DNA from: Alistipes sp.
GTDB taxonomy: Bacteria; Bacteroidota; Bacteroidia; Bacteroidales; Rikenellaceae
Length of the DNA stretch: 64,000 bases
NCBI GenBank assembly: GCA_017937125.1
Contig: JAGBEH010000007.1
Coordinates: forward strand, 372,001-436,000
Reading direction: 5' to 3'
The position numbers and the translations under genes are program-made. The notes under the pieces are model-generated. The model ran no database searches. It worked only from the letters and a program-made list of their open reading frames with translations, and was not told where the DNA came from. Below are positions 1 through 8,937 of the stretch, piece by piece (the first letter of the stretch is position 1; every line of letters begins with the position of its first letter).

Positions 1-228
1 AGTCCGATAATATCGTTCAATGTCGAGGGCGTACACCATTACGACCTCGGTATGATACTCGACAAAACGGGCATAGCCGTACGGACGGGGCAACATTGTG
101 CCGAGCCCGTTATGACGCATTACGGCGTAAGCGGTATGTGCCGTGCTTCGTTTGCGATATACAATACCGAACGCGAAATCGACGCTCTGGTCAAGGGGGT
201 CGTACGGGCGGTTCGGATGCTTAAATAA
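1..228 (+). CDS. sufS: SufS-type cysteine desulfurase, C-terminal part (5' end outside window)
   Basis: Frame 1 is open from the first base to a TAA ending at 228 and gives the last 75 residues of a class-V aminotransferase-fold protein. The segment RTGQHCAEPVM carries the active-site cysteine loop of SufS/CsdA cysteine desulfurases, and the following GVSGMCRASFAIYNT matches the conserved C-terminal region of the family. These PLP enzymes remove sulfur from cysteine and pass it to the SUF iron-sulfur cluster machinery in the cytoplasm. The PLP-lysine domain lies upstream of the window, so full length cannot be judged. The 16-base gap to tmk suggests co-transcription. Confidence 0.9.
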   Translation, partial: SPIISFNVEGVHHYDLGMILDKTGIAVRTGQHCAEPVMTHYGVSGMCRASFAIYNTEREIDALVKGVVRAVRMLK

Positions 229-244
229 AGAAGAACAGAGAATC

Positions 245-925
245 ATGTTTATTGTGCTCGAAGGGCTTGACGGAGCCGGAAAATCGACCCAGATCCGTAA
301 ATTGAGAGATATGTTCCTCGCGAGGGGCGTCGAGAGCGAGTATGTCCATTTCCCGCGATTCGATGCACCCGTGTACGGCGAACTCATAGCGCGTTTCTTG
401 CGCGGAGAATTCGGCGGTGTAGAGCAGGTGGATCCCTATATAGTGGCTCTCCTGTTTGCTGGCGACCGTTGCGATGCGGCGAATATGATTCGCGGTTGGC
501 TCGATGAGGGCAAGGTGGTGATTGCCGACAGATATGTCTATTCGAATATAGGTTATCAGTGCGCCAAACTTGCCGATGCTGCCGAAAGGGCGAAGCTGCG
601 CGGTTGGATTCTCGACCTCGAATTCGTCCGCAACCGTATTCCCGTGCCAGACATATCGCTGTTTCTGGATGTCCCGTTCGAATTCACCGAACGCAAACTG
701 ACCGAGACCCGTGAGGGCGAGGACCGTTCCTATCTCAACGGCAGCAGGGATATTCACGAGGCATCGTTGTCTCTCCAGCAGGCCGTCCGCCGCGTATATC
801 TCGAAACGGCTGCGGAGACCGATAACCTTGTCGTCGTGGATTGCGGCGACGAGAACGGCAGGATGGATACGCCTGAGGGCATATTCGCGAAAATAGAACA
901 AGCCATAACCCGAACTTACAAATGA
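245..925 (+). CDS. tmk: Thymidylate kinase (dTMP kinase)
   Basis: 226 residues, a normal length for Tmk. It phosphorylates dTMP to dTDP in the cytoplasm for DNA synthesis. Visible motifs are the N-terminal P-loop GLDGAGKST (about residues 7-15), the DRY-type motif in VVIADRYVYSNIGYQ, which binds the nucleotide monophosphate, and a LID-like segment around EGEDRSYLNG. An in-frame ATG at 143 exists, but it lies inside the upstream sufS gene and precedes non-conserved sequence. The ATG at 245 starts exactly at the conserved MFIVLEGLDG and is preferred. The stop overlaps the next start in an ATGA arrangement, so the two genes are probably translationally coupled. Confidence 0.93.
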   Translation: MFIVLEGLDGAGKSTQIRKLRDMFLARGVESEYVHFPRFDAPVYGELIARFLRGEFGGVEQVDPYIVALLFAGDRCDAANMIRGWLDEGKVVIADRYVYSNIGYQCAKLADAAERAKLRGWILDLEFVRNRIPVPDISLFLDVPFEFTERKLTETREGEDRSYLNGSRDIHEASLSLQQAVRRVYLETAAETDNLVVVDCGDENGRMDTPEGIFAKIEQAITRTYK

Positions 926-2061
926 CTAAAAGTTTAAGACAGCGCAGAGCTTTCAAGTTATTTTCCCACGTATGCCGTATGACATTGGGCGCGGTTTTCA
1001 TCTTTTCGGGATTCGTCAAATCGGTAGATCCCTGGGGTACGGCGCTCAAGGTCAATGAATATCTGTCCATATACGGTCTGGAATGCCTGCTGCCCGCCAG
1101 TATGGTTTTTTCCATATGGCTGTGCGGTGCCGAGCTGATGATGGGGCTTATGCTCACATTCAAGGTGCGCATACGGCTCATATCGATTTTCGCCGTAGTG
1201 TCGATGATATTTTTCACGCTGCTCACGTTCTTGAGCGCGACGTGGCTGCCTGTCGAGGACTGCGGGTGTTTCGGCGACGCGCTCAAATTGTCGCCTTGGG
1301 CTACGTTCTTCAAGAATCTGGCACTGCTGCCGCTCTCCGTCGTCATCTGGTGGCGTTACAGACCCGACAGAATATTCGCATTTTCTAAACTCGAAATATT
1401 TCTTACCTGTTTGTTCTTTTCCGTCGGTATGGGGGTGGGGACATATTGCTACCTGCATTTGCCGTTGATAGACTTTCTGCCTTACCGTATCGGCGTGAAT
1501 ATTCATAATGAGATAGAGCGCTCGGCGCGGGAGAAGAACGTGGAGGAGGTCGTTGTCGTGTGCCGCAACAGACGGTCGGGCAGGATCAAGGAGTTCGACC
1601 TCAAGGACCGCGAATGGCAGAATACGAAGAAATGGGAGTGGATGGACACGAAGATCGCGACGGAGGACGAGACCGATGCCGTTGTCGTTAGGCCGATGAT
1701 AAGTGAGTTCTCTTTGCGCGATGTCGAAGGCGATGCCACGCAGCTCGTTACCTCGATGAAGGGGCGTGTGTATATGTTGTGCGTGACGAATTTCTCGGCC
1801 ATCGGAGAACGATGCGAAAGACGTATGCGCGGCATTGTGGAACGTGCCGAACGCGAAGGGGCGGCCGTAGTGTGCCTTACTCCCGAATTCCTGCCCGAGG
1901 TTACTTGGCGCTCGTTCGACGGCAGTGCGGCCGTAAGATGCTATAATATAGACGCTACGGTGCTTAAGACTATGTTGCGCGCATCGAACGGTATGATCGT
2001 CCTCGACGACGGCACCATTGTCGCGAAATCGAATTGCAGAGATATACCATTAAATAATTGA
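922..2061 (+). CDS. MauE/DoxX-type membrane protein with thioredoxin-like C-terminal domain
   Basis: 379 residues. The first half has about four hydrophobic helices and the motif DCGCFGD, typical of MauE/DoxX-family inner-membrane proteins annotated in Bacteroides as the BT_3928 family. Members of the wider superfamily are linked to disulfide or quinone redox chemistry. The second half (about residues 250-379) is soluble and reads like a thioredoxin or peroxiredoxin fold (strand-helix pattern around VYMLCVTNF and AAVVCLTPE). It lacks a clear CxxC pair, so a thiol oxidoreductase role is uncertain. The start overlaps the tmk stop by four bases, and the stop at 2061 nearly abuts the AsmA-like gene. 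The exact substrate is unknown. Confidence 0.7.
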   Translation: MTKSLRQRRAFKLFSHVCRMTLGAVFIFSGFVKSVDPWGTALKVNEYLSIYGLECLLPASMVFSIWLCGAELMMGLMLTFKVRIRLISIFAVVSMIFFTLLTFLSATWLPVEDCGCFGDALKLSPWATFFKNLALLPLSVVIWWRYRPDRIFAFSKLEIFLTCLFFSVGMGVGTYCYLHLPLIDFLPYRIGVNIHNEIERSAREKNVEEVVVVCRNRRSGRIKEFDLKDREWQNTKKWEWMDTKIATEDETDAVVVRPMISEFSLRDVEGDATQLVTSMKGRVYMLCVTNFSAIGERCERRMRGIVERAEREGAAVVCLTPEFLPEVTWRSFDGSAAVRCYNIDATVLKTMLRASNGMIVLDDGTIVAKSNCRDIPLNN

Positions 2062-2065
2062 TGAA

Positions 2066-4765
2066 ATGAAAACTTTTCTGAAAATCACAGGTATCGTAAT
2101 TGCCGTTTTGCTTGCGGCGGTAATAATCATCCCGATGGCTTTGAAGCCCAAAATCGGTGAGATAGTGAAATACGAGGCGAATAAGATGCTCGAGGCTCGT
2201 CTCGATTTCGACAAACTCGACTTGAGCCTTATCCGACATTTCCCGCATGCTTCGGTCGAACTCAAGGGGCTGACGCTGGTCGGCACGGAGCGCTTCGAGG
2301 GCGACACCATAGTCGCCGCCAATCGTATTTCGGTCGTCGTAGACCTTATGTCGCTGTTCGGCGATTCAGGGTACGAAGTGACCAAACTCCTGCTCGACAG
2401 GCCTGCGATTTATGCTCGTAAGACTGCTGACGGGGCGGTTAATTGGGACGTTATGAAATCTGCGGATGATGCCGAACCCGAGCCCGAGCCCGAAGAGGAG
2501 GAGAACGATACTCCTTCGTCGTTCAGGTTGCAGATCCGCGATTTCCGCATTTCGGATGCGGCGGTTTCGTATGCCGACGATTCTACCGGAATGTACTTCG
2601 CTGCACGTCCGCTCGATTTGCGCCTGCGCGGCGATATGTCGGCTTCGCAGACAGACCTCGATGTCGCGTTGTCGCTCGGAGGAATGAATTTTACGACGGG
2701 CGATGTGAAATTGGTCAATAACGCGGAGTTCGAACTCAAGGCCGTTGTAGCCGCTGATTTTGCGAACGGACGTTATACATTGTCCGACAATACATTGCGT
2801 CTGAATGCCGTTAAGCTCGGCATCGACGGCTGGGTACAGACGGGCGACGATGCACTGAGTATGGATATCGCGATGAACAGCTCGAAAGTGGCTTTCAAGG
2901 ATATTCTGTCGATGATTCCCGCATTCTATACCAAGGATTTCAAGGACCTTGCGGCTTCGGGGAATCTGGTGCTCGGGGCGTGGGCCAAGGGCGAAATGAA
3001 AGGCGACAAACTGCCTGCATTCGGGTTGAAACTCGAAGTGGCGGACGGCAGTTTCAAATATGCTGCCCTTCCCAAGTCGGTGGATAACATAAATATCATA
3101 GCATCGGTAGCCAATGACGGAGGTACCCTCGACGATACGAAAGCAGACGTATCCGAGTTTACGTTGTCCGTGGCCGGAAATTCATTGTCGGCGACGCTTT
3201 CGGCCGCAAGACCTGTAAGCGATCTGCAATTCAAGGCCACTGCCGACGGCGTCGTCGATTTGGGTGCCGTCAGGGATGTGTATCCGTTGGGCGAGGATGT
3301 GGATCTTGCAGGTAAAATAACGGTCGATCTGGGGGTTGCCGGACGTATGTCCGACATAGAGAAGCAGCGTTACGAGTCGATAGCCGCTTCGGGAATGATC
3401 GGTATCGAAGGCGTGACCGTCGCGCTTAAGGGGATGCCCGATGTGAAAATCGGACATATGACGGCTGTCGTATCGCCCAAGGCTATGGAGCTGCGCCGAT
3501 GCGATGTTACTGTCGGTGCGAGCGATCTCTCCGCAACGGGCAGTTTGTCCGATTACATTGGCTATTTCCTGCGCGGCGATACGTTGAAGGGTTCCTTGAA
3601 ACTGAATTCTAAACTGTTGGACGTAAACGAACTGCTTGCAATGATGCCTGCCGACGACGGTGAAGCTGCTGCCGACGGCGGGACTGCTGCCGAAAACGGC
3701 GGAGCGGATGAACCGATGGCGGTTGTGGAGGTACCGAAAAATCTCAAGCTCTCGCTTGCGGTCGATATGTCCGAAATACTCTTCCGGCAGATGACGCTCA
3801 GGAATTTCGTAGGCCGTATGGGCGTTGCGGACGGCACCGTTTCCATCGACAAACTGGCCGTCGATGCATTCGGCGGCAAAATGTCCGCTTCGGGGCGTTA
3901 TTCCACGGCGGCAAATCCCGAATCTCCGAAACTGGGTCTGGTGCTCGATATCGACAAGGCCAAGTTCGGCGAGACCTTCCGCCAGTTGGATATGGTCCGT
4001 CAGATAGTCCCCGTTTTCGAAAAGACTGGCGGCGATTATTCTATGAAGATGACTATGGCCACCTCCCTCACCTCGGAAATGGGTGTCGATTTCGACTCTT
4101 TCAATGCTTCGGGCGTAATCCGTTCCGAGAATATCGAAGTGAGCAACATCGCTGCGCTGGATGCTCTTGCCAAGGCGCTGAACGATGACAGACTGCGCGA
4201 TATTTCGGCCAAGGACGTGAAAATCTCGTTTACGGTGAAGAACGGGCGTGTTACCACTGCGCCGTTCGACATCAGGATGGGCAATGTCTCGATGAACCTT
4301 TCGGGGTCTACGGGGCTCGACCAGACCATAGATTATGTCGGCAAGGTTACTTTGCCCGAGAAGGCGGGCGGAGGTATACTCAATACCGTAAACGTGAATA
4401 TCGGCGGCACGTTCACGGCTCCCAAGGTAGGCATAGACGTTAAAGAGGCTGCGAAGGAGGCCGTGACCAACATCGTCAATCAGCAGGTGCAGAAACTTAC
4501 GGGGAGCGCCGACTTGAACGAGGAGTTCGAGAAACAGGCTGCGAAATTGCGCGAAGAGGCCGACAAGGCGGGCAGGCGTCTTGTGGAGGAGGCTGAGAAG
4601 CAGCGCGGCAACCTTATCGATAAGGCGTCGGGAACATTCGGCAAAATCGCGGCGGAAAAGAGCGGCGATGCACTCGTCAAGGCTGCGGAGAAGCAGGCGG
4701 AGAAACTTAAGGCCGAAGCCGAGGCGCAGATCGAGAAATTGCGCAGCGGAATGTCTGCAAAATAG
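2066..4765 (+). CDS. AsmA family envelope protein
   Basis: 899 residues with one N-terminal transmembrane segment (about residues 5-27), then a long beta-rich periplasmic region of repeating amphipathic strands. This is the layout of AsmA/TamB-like proteins, which assist outer-membrane assembly or lipid movement across the periplasm. An acidic low-complexity stretch near residue 135 (EPEPEPEEEEND) and a Glu/Ala-rich stretch near residues 528-545 interrupt the strands. The AsmA-like C-terminal region with VNIGGTFTAPKVGIDV is followed by a charged helix rich in Lys, Glu and Ala (about 800-899), probably a coiled coil. It starts four bases after the preceding stop. A hairpin with a T-run follows at 4821-4855. 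Confidence 0.8.
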   Translation: MKTFLKITGIVIAVLLAAVIIIPMALKPKIGEIVKYEANKMLEARLDFDKLDLSLIRHFPHASVELKGLTLVGTERFEGDTIVAANRISVVVDLMSLFGDSGYEVTKLLLDRPAIYARKTADGAVNWDVMKSADDAEPEPEPEEEENDTPSSFRLQIRDFRISDAAVSYADDSTGMYFAARPLDLRLRGDMSASQTDLDVALSLGGMNFTTGDVKLVNNAEFELKAVVAADFANGRYTLSDNTLRLNAVKLGIDGWVQTGDDALSMDIAMNSSKVAFKDILSMIPAFYTKDFKDLAASGNLVLGAWAKGEMKGDKLPAFGLKLEVADGSFKYAALPKSVDNINIIASVANDGGTLDDTKADVSEFTLSVAGNSLSATLSAARPVSDLQFKATADGVVDLGAVRDVYPLGEDVDLAGKITVDLGVAGRMSDIEKQRYESIAASGMIGIEGVTVALKGMPDVKIGHMTAVVSPKAMELRRCDVTVGASDLSATGSLSDYIGYFLRGDTLKGSLKLNSKLLDVNELLAMMPADDGEAAADGGTAAENGGADEPMAVVEVPKNLKLSLAVDMSEILFRQMTLRNFVGRMGVADGTVSIDKLAVDAFGGKMSASGRYSTAANPESPKLGLVLDIDKAKFGETFRQLDMVRQIVPVFEKTGGDYSMKMTMATSLTSEMGVDFDSFNASGVIRSENIEVSNIAALDALAKALNDDRLRDISAKDVKISFTVKNGRVTTAPFDIRMGNVSMNLSGSTGLDQTIDYVGKVTLPEKAGGGILNTVNVNIGGTFTAPKVGIDVKEAAKEAVTNIVNQQVQKLTGSADLNEEFEKQAAKLREEADKAGRRLVEEAEKQRGNLIDKASGTFGKIAAEKSGDALVKAAEKQAEKLKAEAEAQIEKLRSGMSAK

Positions 4766-4820
4766 GGCATACTTATATTGTATAAGGTCGTCGGCCGCAT
4801 CGACCGATGACTCGGGTATA

Positions 4821-4855
4821 AAAATTGACTTTCATTGTTGAAAGTCAATTTTTTT
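4821..4855 (+). terminator. Hairpin plus T-run abutting the next start codon
   Basis: A perfect 13-bp stem (4821-4833 with 4840-4852), 6-nt loop and a run of seven T ending at 4855. The ATG of the RND adaptor gene begins at 4856. The shape is that of an intrinsic terminator for the tmk-AsmA unit, but its placement also means the 5' end of the efflux gene would be base-paired in any read-through RNA. See findings. Confidence 0.7.
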
Positions 4856-5887
4856 ATGCGCCTTCTGTTGTCGCTTTCTATGTTGTTGCTTCTTTGTGCG
4901 TGCGGAAATACCTCTCGCACCGAGACCGAACGCCCGCGCAGCGTCAAGGCGGTGACGGCTTCGTCGTTGCGTTATATCGACAAGGATTTCGCCGGTATGG
5001 CTACGGCCGACGACGCCACGAACCTCGCATTCAAAATATCGGGGCAGGTGCTTCGTGTAGACGTCTCGAAAGGCGATGCCGTCATACGCGGGGATTTGCT
5101 TGCCGTGCTCGACCCGCGGGACGTGGAGTTGCAGGTTTCCGCCAATCGCTCGGGATTCGAGGAGGCTCGGTCGCGGGTAGAACGTATGAAACGGCTGCTC
5201 GAACATCAGGCGGTGTCGCGTCAGGAGTACGAGTCGGCGCAAACGCAGTTCTCGCAGGCGCGGGCGAGATATGAAAATGCACTCGACCTGCTCAACGATA
5301 CCAAATTGCGTGCCCCGTTCTCGGGAGTTATCGAACGTACGTATGTCGATGCTTTCGAGCGCGTGAACGCGGGGCAGAGTATTCTGCGTCTCGTAAATCC
5401 CGTCAGCACGACCGTCGGGTTCACCGTTCCCGAAAGCGGGCTGTCGCAGGTGGCGGAGACAGGTACCGCGTTCAGCGTCGAGTTCGACAACTATCGCGGT
5501 GTCAGGTTCGATGCCGTATTGAAGGACTTGGTGCGTACGTCGTCCGATGCCTCCGGATTTCCCGTATCGCTGCGCATAGATAATCCCGATCCCGGGAAGT
5601 ACGGTATATCGCCGGGTATGTCATGTGTCGTCACCGTGCGTGTGGAGGATGATATGCCCGATGTCGTCGCCCTTCCGCTGTCGGCCATATATGCTCCGTC
5701 GCGCGGCGGCGAGTATGTGTGGGTGATAGGCGACGACGGCCGCGTCGAATTGCGCGGTGTCGCGCTCGGCGAGATTTTCGGGCGGGATATGGTCGTCGTG
5801 GACAGCGGCGTCGAACCCGGTGAAAAGGTCGTGACCGCAGGCGTTTATCGGCTCCGCGAAGGCGAACGGGTACGCATAATCGAATAA
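4856..5887 (+). CDS. RND efflux periplasmic adaptor (membrane fusion lipoprotein)
   Basis: 343 residues. The N-terminus MRLLLSLSMLLLLCACGN is a lipoprotein signal with cysteine at about residue 17. The body shows the HlyD/AcrA plan: a biotinyl-lipoyl-like half motif (LAFKISGQVLRVDVSKGDAV), an alpha-helical hairpin (about 80-125, EEARSRVERMKRLLEHQAVSRQEYESAQTQ in sense), the second lipoyl half (LRAPFSGVIERTYVDAFERVNAGQ) and a beta-barrel/membrane-proximal C-terminus. It links the inner-membrane pump to the outer-membrane channel. A TTG codon at 4835 would give a slightly longer protein but lies inside the hairpin loop, so the ATG at 4856 is chosen. It is the first gene of a tight three-gene efflux operon. 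Confidence 0.9.
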   Translation: MRLLLSLSMLLLLCACGNTSRTETERPRSVKAVTASSLRYIDKDFAGMATADDATNLAFKISGQVLRVDVSKGDAVIRGDLLAVLDPRDVELQVSANRSGFEEARSRVERMKRLLEHQAVSRQEYESAQTQFSQARARYENALDLLNDTKLRAPFSGVIERTYVDAFERVNAGQSILRLVNPVSTTVGFTVPESGLSQVAETGTAFSVEFDNYRGVRFDAVLKDLVRTSSDASGFPVSLRIDNPDPGKYGISPGMSCVVTVRVEDDMPDVVALPLSAIYAPSRGGEYVWVIGDDGRVELRGVALGEIFGRDMVVVDSGVEPGEKVVTAGVYRLREGERVRIIE

Positions 5888-5899
5888 AATCCCGAACCG

Positions 5900-8800
5900 A
5901 TGAATATCCCCGAATACTCGTTGCGCAATGTCAAGGTCATAGGATTCTTCCTCGCCGTGCTGCTTGTCGGCGGAGTGTGGGGATTTATACGTATGGGCAA
6001 GAAGGAGGATTCCACGTTCATAATAAAAACCGCGGCTATTGCCGTCACCTATCCCGGGGCTACGCCGCTTGAGGTGGAGCAGCTTATCACCGAGCCTGTC
6101 GAACGCGAGGTACAGTCTATGCGCTCGATATACAAAATCACCTCCGACTCGTATTTCGGCCGTTCGCGTATTATGGTCGAACTCGATCCTGCCGTCTCTC
6201 CGTCCGATATCCCGCAGTTGTGGGATGAATTGCGCCGTCGGGTCTCGGATGCCGCCGCACGGCTGCCCGACGGGGTGACGGACGTTACCGTCAATGACGA
6301 TTTCGGAGACGTCTACGGTATCTATTACGGATTGTCGGGCGACATAGGGTATTCGTGGGACGAACTGCGCGATTGGGCGCAGCTTATCAAAACACGGTTG
6401 CTGACGGTCGGCGGCGTTCGGAAAGTCGTGCTTTACGGAGAGCAAACGCCCGTAGTGAATGTATACATCTCGTTGGGTATGCTGGCGAACTTCGCCATAC
6501 GTCCTGAAACGATCATCGAAACCATCGGCCAGCAGAATAAAATCGTCGATTCGGGAGAGAAGGTGGCGGGAGTTATGGAGGTGAGGATCCTCGAGGGCAG
6601 CGCCTACAAGACTTTGGACGACATACGCAACCAGTTGCTGATGTCGTCCGACGGCAAACAGTACCGTTTGGGCGATGTGGCGCGGGTGGAGCTCGAATAT
6701 CTTAATCCGCCGTTGTCGATAATGCGCGTAAACGGCGAGCGCGCCATAGGCATAGGCATCTCCACCGAACCGAAGAGCGATGTGGTGCGTGTCGGGGACG
6801 ATGTGGATCGTATGTTGAAGTCCGTAGAACGCGATATGCCCGTCGGCCTGACGCTTACGGCGTTATATCCCGAAAACCGTATCGCGCGCGAGGCCAATTA
6901 CGATTTCCTTATCAATTTGGCCGAATCGGTGGCCATAGTTATCGTAATCATAATGCTCGTTATGGGGTTGCGCTCGGGCATCGTCGTCGGCAGCTCTCTG
7001 CTCTTTTCCATTGGCGGAACTATGCTCTTTATGCAGCTTATCGGCGAAGGGCTCAACCGCACGTCGCTCGCAGGGTTCATAATCGCTATGGGTATGTTGG
7101 TCGATAATGCCATAGTCGTTACGGACAATGCACGCAACGATATGGCTCGCGGCATTCCGCGGCGCGACGCCCTCATCCGCGGCGCCGATGCCCCGAAATG
7201 GGGACTGCTGGGGGCTACGCTGATAGCCGTTTTCTCGTTCCTGCCGTTGTATCTCGCTCCGTCATCGGTGGCCGAGATAGTCAAACCGCTGTTCGTCGTC
7301 ATATCCTTGTCGCTGTCTCTCAGCTGGATACTCGCTCTGACACAGACGCCCGTGTTCGGAAATATGTTGCTTACTCCGCCGAAAGCGGGCGGAGCGGCCG
7401 ACAACGCGGCCGAGCGTCTTTTCGACGGCATACTGTCGTTTATGTTGCGTCACAGGGTTTCGGTCATAGCCGTTACGGTCGTTATGTTCGCCGCCTCCGT
7501 ATTCATAATGGGCATTATGCCTCAGAATTTCTTCCCTACGCTCGATAAACCCTATTTCCGCGCAGATGTGATCCTGCCCGAAGGGTATAACATAAATGCT
7601 ACGGATCGCGACCTGTCCGTTATGGCGTCGTGGCTGCGCGAACAGCCCGAGGTTAAGTGCGTGTCGTTTACCGCGGGCGGCACTCCGCCGCGTTATTATC
7701 TGGCCAGCAGCAGTGTTTCGGAACGTCCGAATTTCGGGAATATGCTTATAGAACTGCACTCTTCGAAACAGACGGCCGAGGTCAAACGCCGATTCGCCGA
7801 ATATGCGGACGCGAACTTCCCGAACGTGTGGTTGAGGGCATCGCTGTTCGCACTCTCTCCCGTGCCCGATGCGACTGTCGAACTCGGGTTCATCGGCGAC
7901 AATATAGATACCTTGCAGCGTCTCGTTTCGCAGGTCGAGGACATTATGTGGAGGAACGACGGCTGCGAGAACATCCGCAACAGCTGGGGGAACAGGCGCC
8001 CTGCGTGGCTGCCGTCCTATTCCCAGATGAAAGGCCAGCGGATAGGCGTAAGCCGCGGCCGTATGGCTCAGGGCATAACCATAGCCACGACAGGGTATAC
8101 TCTCGGCGAATACCGCCGCGGAGACAGATTTATGCCGATATTGCTCAAGGATGCCGAGACGGACGATTACAATCTGACGAACTTGCAGGCTTTGCCCGTA
8201 TTTTCACGCAGCGGCAAGGCCTATTCCATAGAGCAGACGGTGGATGAGTTCCGTTTCGGATTCGAACGGGGCGTCGTCAAACGGTACGACCGCAGGCGTG
8301 TGATGAAGGCGCAGTGCGATCCTGCGGAGGGTGTCAATTCCGACCGTCTGTTTACCGCATTGCGCGATTCGGTGTTGCGCTGCATCGCCGTCCCCGACGA
8401 TTATGAGTTCAAGGTATTCGGGGAGAAGGAGACGCAGGCCGAATCGAATGCAGCTTTGGCCAAGAACCTGCCGACGGCGCTGCTGCTCATATTCATAACG
8501 CTGCTTCTGCTGTTCGGGGCTTATAAACAGCCGATAATAATTTTATCGATGATCCCTCTCATATTCATAGGCGTGGTAACGGGTTTGGCCGTTTTCGGCA
8601 AGAATTTCGACTTCTTTTCGATGCTCGGGCTTCTGGGGCTTGTCGGAATGAATATCAAGAATGCGGTAATACTCGTCGATCGCATAGATGCCGAACGTGC
8701 CGTCGGCGGAGATGCCGCCGATGCGTTGAAACGTGCCGTGCGCAGCCGTATCGTGCCCGTAACCGTAGCCTCGGGAACGACGATACTCGGAATGCTGCCG

Positions 8801-8935
8801 CTGCTTTTCGACTCGATGTTCGGAGGTATGTCGGCGACGATTATGGGCGGGCTGTTCATCGCCACGTTCCTTACTATATTCATCCTGCCCGTTACGTATG
8901 CGCTGTTTTACGGTATCAGGGCAAAATCGGTTTAG
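5900..8935 (+). CDS. RND family efflux pump, inner-membrane permease
   Basis: 1011 residues, standard for the AcrB/hydrophobe-amphiphile RND family. One N-terminal helix is followed by a large periplasmic loop starting with VTYPGATPLEVEQLITEPVEREVQ, a helix cluster near residues 335-475 containing the proton-relay region GMLVDNAIVVTDN, a second periplasmic loop, and a C-terminal helix cluster with GMNIKNAVILVDRI. This is a proton-driven exporter of small molecules. It sits 12 bases after the adaptor gene and 2 bases before the outer-membrane factor gene, completing a tripartite pump. The substrate (drug, bile acid or other) cannot be read from sequence. Confidence 0.92.
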   Translation: MNIPEYSLRNVKVIGFFLAVLLVGGVWGFIRMGKKEDSTFIIKTAAIAVTYPGATPLEVEQLITEPVEREVQSMRSIYKITSDSYFGRSRIMVELDPAVSPSDIPQLWDELRRRVSDAAARLPDGVTDVTVNDDFGDVYGIYYGLSGDIGYSWDELRDWAQLIKTRLLTVGGVRKVVLYGEQTPVVNVYISLGMLANFAIRPETIIETIGQQNKIVDSGEKVAGVMEVRILEGSAYKTLDDIRNQLLMSSDGKQYRLGDVARVELEYLNPPLSIMRVNGERAIGIGISTEPKSDVVRVGDDVDRMLKSVERDMPVGLTLTALYPENRIAREANYDFLINLAESVAIVIVIIMLVMGLRSGIVVGSSLLFSIGGTMLFMQLIGEGLNRTSLAGFIIAMGMLVDNAIVVTDNARNDMARGIPRRDALIRGADAPKWGLLGATLIAVFSFLPLYLAPSSVAEIVKPLFVVISLSLSLSWILALTQTPVFGNMLLTPPKAGGAADNAAERLFDGILSFMLRHRVSVIAVTVVMFAASVFIMGIMPQNFFPTLDKPYFRADVILPEGYNINATDRDLSVMASWLREQPEVKCVSFTAGGTPPRYYLASSSVSERPNFGNMLIELHSSKQTAEVKRRFAEYADANFPNVWLRASLFALSPVPDATVELGFIGDNIDTLQRLVSQVEDIMWRNDGCENIRNSWGNRRPAWLPSYSQMKGQRIGVSRGRMAQGITIATTGYTLGEYRRGDRFMPILLKDAETDDYNLTNLQALPVFSRSGKAYSIEQTVDEFRFGFERGVVKRYDRRRVMKAQCDPAEGVNSDRLFTALRDSVLRCIAVPDDYEFKVFGEKETQAESNAALAKNLPTALLLIFITLLLLFGAYKQPIIILSMIPLIFIGVVTGLAVFGKNFDFFSMLGLLGLVGMNIKNAVILVDRIDAERAVGGDAADALKRAVRSRIVPVTVASGTTILGMLPLLFDSMFGGMSATIMGGLFIATFLTIFILPVTYALFYGIRAKSV

Positions 8936-8937
8936 AT

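Noticed and set aside
143-247. ATG at 143 as start of tmk
   Set aside because: The region codes for the SufS C-terminus in another frame, and the conserved Tmk N-terminus begins at 245.
4835-4858. TTG at 4835 as start of the RND adaptor
   Set aside because: It lies in the loop of the hairpin and adds residues before a normal lipoprotein signal that begins at ATG 4856.
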